This document shows, one piece after another, positions 14,567 through 21,680 of a stretch of DNA of 21,680 nt. The stretch is from NCBI GenBank assembly GCA_050251415.1, contig JBFWMT010000042.1:1-21680 (forward strand). Reading direction: 5' to 3'. Numbering within the stretch: the first letter of the stretch is position 1; the number at the start of each line of letters is the position of its first letter. The notes below the pieces were generated by a model. That model searched no databases and was not told where the DNA came from. It worked only from the letters and a program-made list of their open reading frames with translations. The translations under genes were made by a program, and so were the position numbers. The DNA is from UBA8514 sp050251415 (GTDB lineage: Bacteria > Bacillota > Clostridia > Lachnospirales > Anaerotignaceae).

Positions 14567-15655
14567 TCACCTCTTTTTGTAGTATTCCAAAAGTACATCG
14601 CAATCTATAATAGTAACCGTTGGCTTTTCAAAATAATATCCCATGTCCACTTCTTCAACGCCCTTTCCCTCAACAGCAGTTTTTGCATCACGTCCGCCAA
14701 ACATTTTAGGTGCTATATATACCTCTGCTTTGTTCACCAAACTGCTTTTAAGTGCGCTGAAATTAAGTGCTCCGCCGCCCTCTAAAAGCACGCTGTCTAT
14801 ATTTTTATCCGCCAAATATTTCATAACCGCCCTAATGCTCACATGCTCACCATCCTGTGGCAGTACCGCCACTTGGCATCCCTGATTTTCAAGGATAGCT
14901 ATCTTTTCTTCGTCTAAAAAACTGCACGCAATAATTGTAGGTACTTCCTTTGCCGTTTTAACTATTTTACTGCTAATAGGAATGCTAAGGTTTGTATCAC
15001 ACACAACTCTAATAGGGTTTCTTCCTCCCTCCATTCTACACGTTAAAAGAGGGTCATCTGTGCAAACCGTACCTACCCCAACCATAATTGCCGAATATCT
15101 ATTGCGGCTTTCCTGAACTGCCTGCCTTGCCTTTTCTCCTGTAATCCATTTAGATTTGCCAGTGTATGTTGCAATTTTGCCATCCATTGTCATTGCATAT
15201 TTCATTGCCACAAAAGGCATATTTGTTGTTATATAGTGAAAAAACACATCGTTAATATTATTGCATTCTTCTTCAAGTATACCCTCAATAACCTCTATGC
15301 CTGCGTTTTTTAAAATTTCTATGCCCTTGCCTGCCACTTTTGGGTTTGGGTCTTTAGAGCCTACAACCACTCTTGCTATTTTGCTTTCAATAATAGCTTC
15401 GGTGCATGGTGGTGTTTTTCCGTAGTGACAGCAGGGCTCAAGGGTTACAAATATTGTTGCACCCTCTGCACTTTCACTGCAACTAGCCAAGGCGTTTCTT
15501 TCAGCGTGAAGCCCTCCATATTTTTCATGATACCCTTCGCCTATTATTTTTCCATTTTTCACTATTACCGCACCCACTAAAGGATTTGGATTAACATACC
15601 CTGAACCCTTTTTTGCAAGTTCAATAGCGCGGTGCATAAAAAAAGTAAAATCCAT
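14567..15655 (-). CDS. ribD: Bifunctional pyrimidine deaminase/reductase
   Basis: This enzyme performs the deamination and side-chain reduction steps that give 5-amino-6-ribitylamino-uracil phosphate. It has 362 residues. The N-terminal deaminase domain has H50-A-E52-R-N and EPCCHYGKTPPC (C75 and C84 as zinc ligands). The C-terminal NADPH-dependent reductase domain starts near residue 145 (PFVAMKYAMTMDGKIAT) and includes GVGTVCTDDPLLT and LLEGGGALN. ATG 15655 is preferred over TTG 15670 because GGGAG lies 8 bases before it. First gene of the operon, controlled by the FMN riboswitch upstream. Confidence 0.95.
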   Translation of the reverse strand: MDFTFFMHRAIELAKKGSGYVNPNPLVGAVIVKNGKIIGEGYHEKYGGLHAERNALASCSESAEGATIFVTLEPCCHYGKTPPCTEAIIESKIARVVVGSKDPNPKVAGKGIEILKNAGIEVIEGILEEECNNINDVFFHYITTNMPFVAMKYAMTMDGKIATYTGKSKWITGEKARQAVQESRNRYSAIMVGVGTVCTDDPLLTCRMEGGRNPIRVVCDTNLSIPISSKIVKTAKEVPTIIACSFLDEEKIAILENQGCQVAVLPQDGEHVSIRAVMKYLADKNIDSVLLEGGGALNFSALKSSLVNKAEVYIAPKMFGGRDAKTAVEGKGVEEVDMGYYFEKPTVTIIDCDVLLEYYKKR

Positions 15656-15675
15656 ACGCTCATCTCCCAATTATA

Positions 15676-15711
15676 ATAAAAAAATCCCCAAGAATATTAT
15701 TCTCAGGGATT
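15676..15711 (-). terminator. Second intrinsic terminator in the ribD leader
   Basis: On the minus strand AATCCCTGAGAAT (15711-15699) pairs with ATTCTTGGGGATT (15695-15683) including two G-U pairs that exist only in this orientation. A run of seven Ts follows. It ends about 21 bases before ATG 15655, directly before the ribosome binding site. Confidence 0.75.
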
Positions 15712-15742
15712 GCAAATACAAACCAACGTGTTTACACTTTGA

Positions 15743-15783
15743 TAAATAAAAAGGCTCTGAAATGTAACTAAACATTTCAGAGC
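15743..15783 (-). terminator. First intrinsic terminator of the FMN riboswitch
   Basis: GCTCTGAAATGT (15783-15772, minus strand) pairs perfectly over 12 bp with ACATTTCAGAGC (15765-15754), followed by CTTTTTATTT. It lies about 32 bases after the aptamer and is the expected expression platform. Confidence 0.88.
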
Positions 15784-15814
15784 ACAAAAATATCATGTAA
15801 AAAACACAATCAAT

Positions 15815-15924
15815 CATCTTCTCTCATCCAGACTATACTGTCGGCCTCGGAATTACACCGAATCCTGCCTTGCGGCTCGTGGGCTATACCACCGGTGGGG
15901 AATTACGCCCCGCCCTGAAGACTT
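15815..15924 (-). ncRNA. FMN riboswitch (RFN element)
   Basis: On the minus strand the conserved RFN segments occur in order: CTTCAGGGCGGGG, AATTCCCCACCGG, TATAGCCC, GAGCCG, GGATTCGGTGTAATTCCGA, GGCCGACAGTATAGTCTGG, ATGAGAGAAG. The closing stem pairs GTCTTC with GAAGAT. FMN binding is known to favour termination before rib genes. It stands directly upstream of ribD. Confidence 0.97.
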
Positions 15925-15942
15925 ACTATTCAATTAGTTGTC

Positions 15943-15998
15943 AGTTTAACACATCATTGCCACCAATTCAATGGTAATTTGTAACAAAAAAAAGTCAA
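15943..15998 (-). promoter_or_regulatory. Candidate promoters of the rib operon
   Basis: Two options on the minus strand precede the aptamer. One is TTGAAT (15971-15966), 17 nt, TAAACT (15948-15943). The other is TTGACT (15998-15993), 16 nt, TACCAT (15976-15971). The first would start transcription about a dozen bases before the aptamer. Confidence 0.4.
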
Positions 15999-16033
15999 GT
16001 ATTAACGCTAAAAATTTACATTTAGTACCTATT

Positions 16034-17476
16034 TTACTGTATCATCAAAAATTGAATCATAAATATAACTGCCAAAACATATGTGCCCTTGTTTATAAGG
16101 CGTGCTTTGCCTGTAAACACCATTATAAATGTGTGGGAAATAAGCCCTAAAGCTATGCCAATTACAAGGCTATAGGTAAGCGGCATCATAGCCATGGTAA
16201 GAAACGCTGGCAATGCCTGTTCAATATCGTCAAAATTAATAAACTTAATTACATTCATCATTAGTATACCACTCATAATAAGTGTAGTTGCCGTTGCAGC
16301 CGCAGGCACTGCCGAAGCAAATGGAGCAATAAAAATTGTAAGCAAAAACAAAATTGCCGTTACAACACCCGAAAGTCCTGTACGTCCACCTTCTAATGCC
16401 ATTGCAGTGCTTTCAACATAGGTAGATACATTTGTAATACCCAGTGCCGCACCAATTGAAGTTGAAACGGCATCCACCTGAAGCACTTTATGGAAACGAT
16501 CCATAAGGTTGCCTTCCTTACTGAGGGTTATAATATAGTCGGCTGCTATAATTGTGCCAAGGGTTTCAAAAACATCCATAATACACAATGTACTTACAAT
16601 AACCACTACTGAAAGTATTACACCTGGCAATCCATAGGCATTGTGCGGCGTAAAAAGCCCTACAAAATCCATTCTAAGCGCAGTGGCAACAACCTCAAAG
16701 CTCTCCAAACCAATTTTAAACTCGTGAAGCTGAACAAACCCCATTGGAATTGCCACAACTATACAAACTACTTTGCCAATTAAAATAGCGCCATGCACAT
16801 TCTTAATTAGCATTACTGCAATAAGTATAACACCAAAAAGGCATAAAAGTGCACTTTTAGCATTATAGGTAAGTGTTGAAAAGCTAACAAGCTGAACAAG
16901 ATGAATACTATTTGCCTCCACCAAATGAGCCTTCTGCATTCCCATAAAAGCAATAAACAATCCTATGCCAGCTGTAACTGAAAACTTAATATTGGTTGGT
17001 ATGGCATCCTGAATTTTTTTTTCGTAACCAAGCCTTGTTATAATCAAAAACGCAATACCGCTTATGAAAATCGCCGCAAGTGCCTCGTTGTAGGTATACC
17101 CCATTCTCATGCAAATTGTATAAGAAACAAAGGTACTTATTGCAAGGCTCGGTCCCTGTGCGAAGGGTAAATTAGAGTTAAGCGCCAGTATAAAGGTTCC
17201 AATTGCGGCCGTAATACATGACACCATTGTTAGCGATACTAGCATTTGGTGTGCCGTAACCCCATTAGATAAAATTGCTGTTTTTATAAGCTCCCCCGAG
17301 GCATCAAAAGCCTCTGGGAACGCAGCCATAATTGTGTTTGGCACAAGAAAAAGTATATACACCATTGTGAAATATGCTGTAATACCCGAAAAAAATTCTG
17401 TTTTAATAGATGATCCATCCTTAGTTACATTAAAGAATTTATCTATTTTGTTAAAAATAATAATTACTCCTTTCAT
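16034..17476 (-). CDS. NCS2-family purine permease (AzgA/PbuG type)
   Basis: The protein is 480 residues with about 12-14 membrane segments, most likely a proton-coupled importer of guanine, hypoxanthine or adenine. AzgA-clade features are GITAYFTMVYILFLVPNTIM at the N-terminus, LPFAQGPSLAISTFVSYTI, MDVFETLGTIIAADY, ALGITNVSTYVES and GGRTGLSGVVTAILF. The start is ATG 17476 with GGGGGA eight bases upstream; the upstream TTG/GTG options have no ribosome binding site. It stands alone, running toward the rib leader. No purine riboswitch is recognisable upstream. Substrate assignment is by family only. Confidence 0.9.
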   Translation of the reverse strand: MKGVIIIFNKIDKFFNVTKDGSSIKTEFFSGITAYFTMVYILFLVPNTIMAAFPEAFDASGELIKTAILSNGVTAHQMLVSLTMVSCITAAIGTFILALNSNLPFAQGPSLAISTFVSYTICMRMGYTYNEALAAIFISGIAFLIITRLGYEKKIQDAIPTNIKFSVTAGIGLFIAFMGMQKAHLVEANSIHLVQLVSFSTLTYNAKSALLCLFGVILIAVMLIKNVHGAILIGKVVCIVVAIPMGFVQLHEFKIGLESFEVVATALRMDFVGLFTPHNAYGLPGVILSVVVIVSTLCIMDVFETLGTIIAADYIITLSKEGNLMDRFHKVLQVDAVSTSIGAALGITNVSTYVESTAMALEGGRTGLSGVVTAILFLLTIFIAPFASAVPAAATATTLIMSGILMMNVIKFINFDDIEQALPAFLTMAMMPLTYSLVIGIALGLISHTFIMVFTGKARLINKGTYVLAVIFMIQFLMIQ

Positions 17477-17651
17477 ATTTATTCCCCCAAACAAATACAA
17501 ACAAGCAAAAGGCTATCCTTAATTTATTCTTTTGTTTGTTTCTGTTTGCTTCAGTTTTTCTTATTTCTTTTTTAGCTATTATGTATTTTTACCTCCTTAC
17601 TATTCCATAAATAAACATTACTATTAGTGGAGAGTTTTCCCCCTACGCATG

Positions 17652-17778
17652 GGAAACGCTGATCTAATGTAATCAAAAAATTAATTTGCAAAAAATTTGG
17701 TCGTTTCATAGCATATTATTACATAAAATGCCCTGTACACTCCATTCTTTGCCACTAAAGCTAAATTCATTTTTTAAT
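17652..17778 (-). repeat. 126-bp inverted-repeat element E, copy 2
   Basis: This is the reverse-oriented copy of bases 12000-12126, about 85% identical without gaps. The terminal inverted repeat here is TTAAAAAATGAATTT against AAATTAATTTTTTGA. Substitutions are spread along the element. It sits between the purine permease 5' region and the etfA 3' end, and is the main content of the 17477-17837 gap. An AAGGAGGT at 17598-17591 on the minus strand has no start codon after it. Confidence 0.8.
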
Positions 17779-17837
17779 ATTTAAATTAGTCAGGGTTCTT
17801 TAGATAATAACATTAAACATAACATTTGCGCAAGTAA

Positions 17838-17872
17838 CAAAATAGACAGGATACATTTTTGTGCATCCTGCC
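17838..17872 (-). terminator. Intrinsic terminator of the acd-etfBA operon
   Basis: On the minus strand GGCAGGATGCA (17872-17862) pairs with TGTATCCTGTC (17855-17845) over 11 bp with two G-U pairs, a CAAAAA loop, and then TATTTTGTT. It lies 31 bases after the etfA stop. Confidence 0.88.
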
Positions 17873-17903
17873 TATACTTTTGTTAAAATTATTGTTTTTA
17901 TGC

Positions 17904-18911
17904 TTACTGTGCTGCTTTTTCTTCCTTGTATTTCTTAAGAGCCTCTGTTAATTTAGGGATAATTACCTTACAATCCCCAACAAAGCCTAAATCTGCAAGG
18001 TCAAAGATAGGAGCAGTGTCATTTTTGTTAATTGCAATTATATATTCAGCACCTTCCATACCTGCAACATGCTGAATAGCACCTGAAATGCCACAAGCCA
18101 TGTAAAGGTCAGGGCGAACTGTTTTACCTGTCTGTCCAACCTGTCTGCTTCTATCAATCCAGCCAGCATCAACATTTGCTCTGGATGAAGAAATTTCACC
18201 GTCAAGTACATCTGCAAGTTCTTTTAATTTATCAAAGAACACTGCGCCACCAATGCCACGTCCACCAGATATAAGGCATTTAGCTTCTGTAATATCAACT
18301 GCTTTCTTGGTATCTTTAACAACTTCTCTAATTTTTACAGCTGAATCTGCAGCAGTAAATTCAACCTTAACTTCGTCAATCTCACCTTTTCTTGAAGCAT
18401 CTTTTGCAAGTGCTTTCATAACGCCTGGGCGAACTGTAGCCATCTGTGGTCTGTGTTCTTTACACATAATTGTTGCCATGATGTTACCGCCAAATGCAGG
18501 ACGAGTCATCATAAGTAATTTTGTGTCTTCAGCAATTGCAAGGCCTGTACAGTCTGCTGTTAAACCTGTGTGAATTCTTGCTGAAACCCTTGGAGCAAGG
18601 TCACGGCCAATTGAACTAGCACCAAAAAGAACTATTTCAGGCTCGTATGTTTTAATAATTTGTGTAAGTGCCTTTGTATAAGGCTCTGTAAGGTATTCTT
18701 TAAGTTCTGGTGCATCAACAACAACTACTTTATCTGCGCCGTAACGAATGCATTTTTCAGCCTTATCTTTAATATTTGAACCTAAAAGGATAGCAACTAC
18801 CTTCTGACCTAAATCTCCAGCAAGCTTTGTAGCCTCGCCAAGAAGTTCGATGCCTACCTTTTGGATTTCTCCATCTCTTTGTTCCATTAATACATATACA
18901 TCTTTACTCAT
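17904..18911 (-). CDS. etfA: Electron transfer flavoprotein, alpha subunit
   Basis: The protein is 335 residues. It carries FAD and passes electrons between its partner dehydrogenase and EtfB; in Clostridia such complexes can bifurcate electrons from NADH to crotonyl-CoA and ferredoxin. The C-terminal FAD domain shows CLISGGRGIGG, SRQVGQTGKTV, ACGISGAIQH and AINKNDTAPIFDLADLGFVGD. There is no N-terminal ferredoxin domain, unlike some EtfA proteins of lactate dehydrogenase complexes. ATG 18911 has GGAGGAG about 10 bases upstream; the TTG at 18932 overlaps that site. It is the last gene of the operon, 52 bases after etfB. Confidence 0.96.
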   Translation of the reverse strand: MSKDVYVLMEQRDGEIQKVGIELLGEATKLAGDLGQKVVAILLGSNIKDKAEKCIRYGADKVVVVDAPELKEYLTEPYTKALTQIIKTYEPEIVLFGASSIGRDLAPRVSARIHTGLTADCTGLAIAEDTKLLMMTRPAFGGNIMATIMCKEHRPQMATVRPGVMKALAKDASRKGEIDEVKVEFTAADSAVKIREVVKDTKKAVDITEAKCLISGGRGIGGAVFFDKLKELADVLDGEISSSRANVDAGWIDRSRQVGQTGKTVRPDLYMACGISGAIQHVAGMEGAEYIIAINKNDTAPIFDLADLGFVGDCKVIIPKLTEALKKYKEEKAAQ

Positions 18912-18963
18912 CGTAGGGTTCTCCTCCTTCAATTATAGAAATACTTAAATTAACCAGTATTTC

Positions 18964-19761
18964 CTAGATTATGTGTCTTTCTTCTAATTTAGCAATAATT
19001 GTAGCTACCGCTTCATCAGCAGAAATTTCTTTGTGAATTTCGCCTGCGCCCTTTGCCTGTTTTGTAAAGGACTTAAATACGTTTGTAGGAGAACCTTTAA
19101 GACCAATGTTTGCTGGGTCAAAACCGTCTTTAAGGTCTTCAAAACCAAGTGTTTTAACTTCTTTTTCTCTGTAAGCATCAAAACAACCGCCAACTGACAT
19201 ATATCTTGGTGCTCCAAGTTCTGCAAGTGCTGTTATCAGGCAAGGAATAGGAAGTTCAAGAATATGATGTCTGTCTTCATACTGTCTTCTTACAATAACC
19301 TTGTCACCCTCAACATTTACTTCTTCTGCGTAGCTTGCCTGTGGAATACCAAGGTGCTCTGCAATCTGTGGGCCAACCTGTGCTGTATCGCCGTCAATAG
19401 CCTGACGACCTGTAATAATAATATCGTAGCCAACTTTCTTTAAGCCTGCGGCGATAATTGTTGATGTTGCAAATGTGTCAGAGCCACCAAAAGCTCTGTC
19501 AGATAAAAGGTAAGCATCGTCAGCGCCCATAGCTAAAGCTTCTCTTAATGCTACGTCTGCCTGAGGAGGTCCCATAGATACGATCGTTACTGTAGAACCG
19601 TCGTTCAATTTTTCTTTTAACTGTAAAGCGGCCTCAATGCCTGCTTTGTCGTCTGGATTTATAATACTTGGTACGCCGTCTCTTATAAGAGTATTTGTTA
19701 CCGGGTCAAGTTTAACCTCTGTTGTGTCTGGTACCTGCTTTACGCATACAACTATTTTCAT
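18964..19761 (-). CDS. etfB: Electron transfer flavoprotein, beta subunit
   Basis: The protein is 265 residues. It begins MKIVVCVKQVPDT and contains the GRQAIDGDTAQVGPQIAEHLG segment of the nucleotide-binding site. This form is common in EtfB of anaerobes with bifurcating Bcd-Etf complexes, where the beta subunit holds the bifurcating FAD and binds NADH. Sequence by eye cannot prove bifurcation. GGAAGGAG precedes ATG 19761. It is 21 bases after the dehydrogenase gene and is certainly co-transcribed with it. Confidence 0.96.
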   Translation of the reverse strand: MKIVVCVKQVPDTTEVKLDPVTNTLIRDGVPSIINPDDKAGIEAALQLKEKLNDGSTVTIVSMGPPQADVALREALAMGADDAYLLSDRAFGGSDTFATSTIIAAGLKKVGYDIIITGRQAIDGDTAQVGPQIAEHLGIPQASYAEEVNVEGDKVIVRRQYEDRHHILELPIPCLITALAELGAPRYMSVGGCFDAYREKEVKTLGFEDLKDGFDPANIGLKGSPTNVFKSFTKQAKGAGEIHKEISADEAVATIIAKLEERHII

Positions 19762-19782
19762 ATTATATATTCTCCTTCCTAG

Positions 19783-20925
19783 TTAGTTTATTTTAAGAGA
19801 TGCAGCCACTACCATCTTCTGAACTTCTGTTGTGCCTTCATAAATTTCTGTAATCTTGGCATCACGCATCATTCTTTCAATTGGGTACTCTCTTGTGTAG
19901 CCATAGCCACCATGTAACTGTAAACATCTTCTTGTTACATCGCTTGCAGCGTTTGCGGCAAACATTTTAGCCATAGCTGCCATTGGGCCGTAGTTGCCCT
20001 TTGCATCTTTACAGCAAGCTGCTCTGTATACCAAAAGCTGTGCTGCATCAAGTGTTGTTTTCATATCAGCAATTTCAAACTGTGTGTTCTGGAACTGTGA
20101 AAGACGTTTGCCAAACTGTTTTCTTTCTTTAACATATTTAATTGTTTCATCAAGAGCGCCTTCGCCAATGCCAAGTGCCTGTGAAGCAATACCAACACGT
20201 CCGCCGTCAAGGGTTTTCATTGCAATACCAAAGCCCTTGCCAACCTGTCCTAAAAGGTTTTCCTTAGGAACGATACAGTTTTCCATAATTAATTCACAAG
20301 TTGATGAGCCTTTAATACCCATCTTTTTCTCGTGCTTACCAATTGAGAAACCAGGGAAGTCTTTTTCTACAATGAACGCAGAAATACCCTTTGTTCCCGC
20401 AGATTTATCTGTCATGGCTATGATGATGAAAATATCAGCAAAGCCTGCATTTGTAATAAATATTTTTGAACCGTTAATGATCCAGTTGTCGCCGTCAAGT
20501 ACAGCCTTTGTCTGCTGACCTGAAGCATCTGTACCAGCACCTGGTTCTGTTAAGCCGAAAGCACCAATTTTTTCGCCTTTTGCAAGAGGAACAAGATATT
20601 TCATTTTCTGTTCTTCTGTACCAAACTCGTAAATAGGGGTAGCGCAAAGAGATGTATGTGCAGAAACGATAACAGATGTAGTTGCGCAAACTTTACCAAG
20701 TTCTTCTACACACATAGCGTAAGCTAAATTGTCTGCACCCTGTCCGCCGTATTTTTTAGGAAAAGGAATTCCAAGCATACCGTATCTAGCCAATTTTTCA
20801 ACAGTTTCCATAGGAACTTTTTCTTCCTCGTCAACTTCTTCTGCTAATGGCTTTGCTTCTGTTTCCGCAAATTTTCTGTACATTTCTTGTAATAACTTGT
20901 GTTCATTTGATAATGTAAAATCCAT
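19783..20925 (-). CDS. Acyl-CoA dehydrogenase, short-chain (butyryl-CoA dehydrogenase-like)
   Basis: The protein is 380 residues, the standard length. Features are EEVDEEEKVP at the N-terminus, the acyl-CoA/FAD signature GAFGLTEPGAGTDAS, ERKQFGKRLSQFQNTQF, QLHGGYGYTREYPIERMMRDAKI, and catalytic base E363 in IYEGTTE. It reduces enoyl-CoA with electrons from EtfAB. The position of the catalytic Glu and the neighbours fit butyryl-CoA dehydrogenase (bcd); acryloyl-CoA reductase of propionate formers is built the same way and cannot be excluded. AAAGGAGG lies 8 bases before ATG 20925. The usual crt, hbd and thl genes are absent from the window. Confidence 0.93.
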   Translation of the reverse strand: MDFTLSNEHKLLQEMYRKFAETEAKPLAEEVDEEEKVPMETVEKLARYGMLGIPFPKKYGGQGADNLAYAMCVEELGKVCATTSVIVSAHTSLCATPIYEFGTEEQKMKYLVPLAKGEKIGAFGLTEPGAGTDASGQQTKAVLDGDNWIINGSKIFITNAGFADIFIIIAMTDKSAGTKGISAFIVEKDFPGFSIGKHEKKMGIKGSSTCELIMENCIVPKENLLGQVGKGFGIAMKTLDGGRVGIASQALGIGEGALDETIKYVKERKQFGKRLSQFQNTQFEIADMKTTLDAAQLLVYRAACCKDAKGNYGPMAAMAKMFAANAASDVTRRCLQLHGGYGYTREYPIERMMRDAKITEIYEGTTEVQKMVVAASLKIN

Positions 20926-21140
20926 TAATCTTTCCTCCTTTTAATATAGATAAAATTTACCTTAAATTCATTTTTTTGCCGGAGTTTTATTTTTGACATG
21001 CAAAAACGGCTGAAGAAATCTCTCTGTTTTCATAAAAAGTAACTTTGCTTATTAACAAACACTGCAAAGGCATTTTTATGTAACCACCCACTGAAATATA
21101 CTTCATTGTCGATATTGAAAACATCAAATTCCTGAACTAT

Positions 21141-21170
21141 ATGTTACTCTATTTGACACTAAATTGTCAA
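21141..21170 (-). promoter_or_regulatory. Promoter of the acd-etfBA operon with palindromic -35 region
   Basis: On the minus strand TTGACA (21170-21165), an 18-nt spacer and TAACAT (21146-21141) lie about 215 bases before ATG 20925, implying a long leader. The perfect inverted repeat TTGACA-N6-TGTCAA (21153-21170) covers the -35 box and could be an operator. A further CGTCA-ATCC-TGACG hairpin lies next to it at about 21178-21191. No riboswitch class is recognisable in the leader (20926-21140). Confidence 0.5.
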
Positions 21171-21233
21171 GGTTTTTCGTCAATCCTGACGGTCATACCA
21201 ATGTTTTTTTAACCGTACATAGCATTATTTTCC

Positions 21234-21285
21234 ACAAAAAAAACAGCTATTCTTACTGTATTTTAATACAATAAAGATAGCCGTT
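21234..21285 (-). terminator. Terminator after the RNA phosphodiesterase gene
   Basis: A long stem (21242-21262 with 21265-21285, AACGGCTATCTTTATTGTA... on the minus strand) pairs with three G-U pairs and one mismatch, then runs into eight Ts. T-runs on both sides make it potentially bidirectional, but pairing is better on the minus strand. Confidence 0.75.
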
Positions 21286-21349
21286 ATTTTTTTTGTTCAA
21301 ATGTACCAAATACACCCCTGCGAATTGTAACTATAGGGCATTTTATTGG

Positions 21350-21680
21350 TTATTTTAACAACTGCACAAAAATAGGCTTATAAACCAACTTTGCGCCCAT
21401 ACGTTTGCTTTCCATCAATGAAATCTTTGTTACCTTAATTTGCTTTTTCTCTAGCGGAATTTGAGCTTTTATGGTGTCAAATTTTTCTGTCAAATCTATC
21501 TCTCGTCCAAGTGTAATATGTGGGCTCAACCCCTTGCGTTCACGGGGAAACCCCTGTTGCATCAAACTTTTTTCAAGCCCGCTAAAAAGCCTTAAAAGCG
21601 GCTGACTGTCTTCTATTCCCGCCCAAACTATAGTTCGGTTACCCTTAGGGAAAAATCCAAGGTGGCTAAGACTTAGGCTG
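21350..21680 (-). CDS. thpR: RNA 2',3'-cyclic phosphodiesterase, 3' part (5' end outside window)
   Basis: The C-terminal ~110 residues are in the window and the frame is open to the right edge. Recognisable features of the 2H phosphoesterase (LigT/ThpR) family are LGFFPKGNRTIVWAGIE, LRLFSGLEKSLMQQGF, and the second HxTx motif SPHITLGR, followed by the closing strand ISLMESKRMGAKLVYKPIF. The first HxTx motif must lie outside. The family hydrolyses 2',3'-cyclic phosphodiesters of RNA to 2'-phosphates. It is separated from the acd operon by a terminator. Confidence 0.85.
   Translation of the reverse strand, partial: SLSLSHLGFFPKGNRTIVWAGIEDSQPLLRLFSGLEKSLMQQGFPRERKGLSPHITLGREIDLTEKFDTIKAQIPLEKKQIKVTKISLMESKRMGAKLVYKPIFVQLLK

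Noticed and set aside
17591..17598. Leader peptide behind an orphan AAGGAGGT
   Set aside because: No ATG, GTG or TTG follows at usable spacing, and stop codons appear at once.
17477..17640. Purine riboswitch before the NCS2 permease
   Set aside because: None of the conserved purine aptamer loop sequences could be found on the minus strand.
21030..21060. Rex operator in the acd leader
   Set aside because: Only one half-site (TTGTTAAT) is visible and no matching second half is present at the right spacing.

Overview
The window looks like a chromosomal stretch of a low-GC, Gram-positive, anaerobic, probably spore-forming Clostridia member. A Lachnospiraceae- or Anaerotignum-like relative would fit, but that is inference. 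The support is strong AGGAGG-type ribosome binding sites, an FMN-riboswitch riboflavin operon in Bacillus/Clostridium gene order, an acyl-CoA dehydrogenase–EtfBA cluster typical of butyrate- or propionate-forming anaerobes, and a collagen-like spore-surface type protein.

Layout. Bases 1-2930 are an AT-rich accessory island. It holds a secreted protein gene with an acidic TNDE-type pentapeptide array, broken by one in-frame TAA, and a short membrane-anchored paralog of its N-terminal domain. The island lies between two diverged direct repeats. Bases 3027-7268 (minus strand) hold a compact run: pepD-type dipeptidase, AI-2E-family membrane protein, TcdA-type tRNA dehydratase, RseC-like protein and a C_GCAxxG_C_C redox-type protein. 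Bases 7436-9083 (minus) hold the conserved pair UPF0210 (PFL/DUF711) and a UPF0237 ACT-domain protein. Bases 9362-11786 (plus) hold the collagen-like protein, preceded by a sigma-K-like promoter, and a GT4-type glycosyltransferase. Bases 11787-12194 are a dense array of noncoding hairpin repeats. Bases 12195-15655 (minus) are ribD-ribE-ribBA-ribH, with an FMN riboswitch and two tandem intrinsic terminators upstream. Bases 16034-17476 (minus) are an AzgA/PbuG-type purine permease. Bases 17904-20925 (minus) are acyl-CoA dehydrogenase, etfB and etfA. The right edge carries the 3' part of a thpR/ligT-type RNA cyclic phosphodiesterase gene.

How the parts work together. The rib operon makes riboflavin, precursor of the FMN/FAD used by the dehydrogenase and Etf flavoproteins nearby. 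The collagen-like protein and glycosyltransferase probably form a spore-coat glycoprotein module. The least explained parts are the island (stop codon, repeats, paralog pair, flanking repeats) and three families of noncoding repeats. One of these is an about 126-bp element present twice in opposite orientation at about 85% gap-free identity with near-perfect internal inverted repeats. No tRNA, rRNA, CRISPR array, intact transposase or origin was seen.
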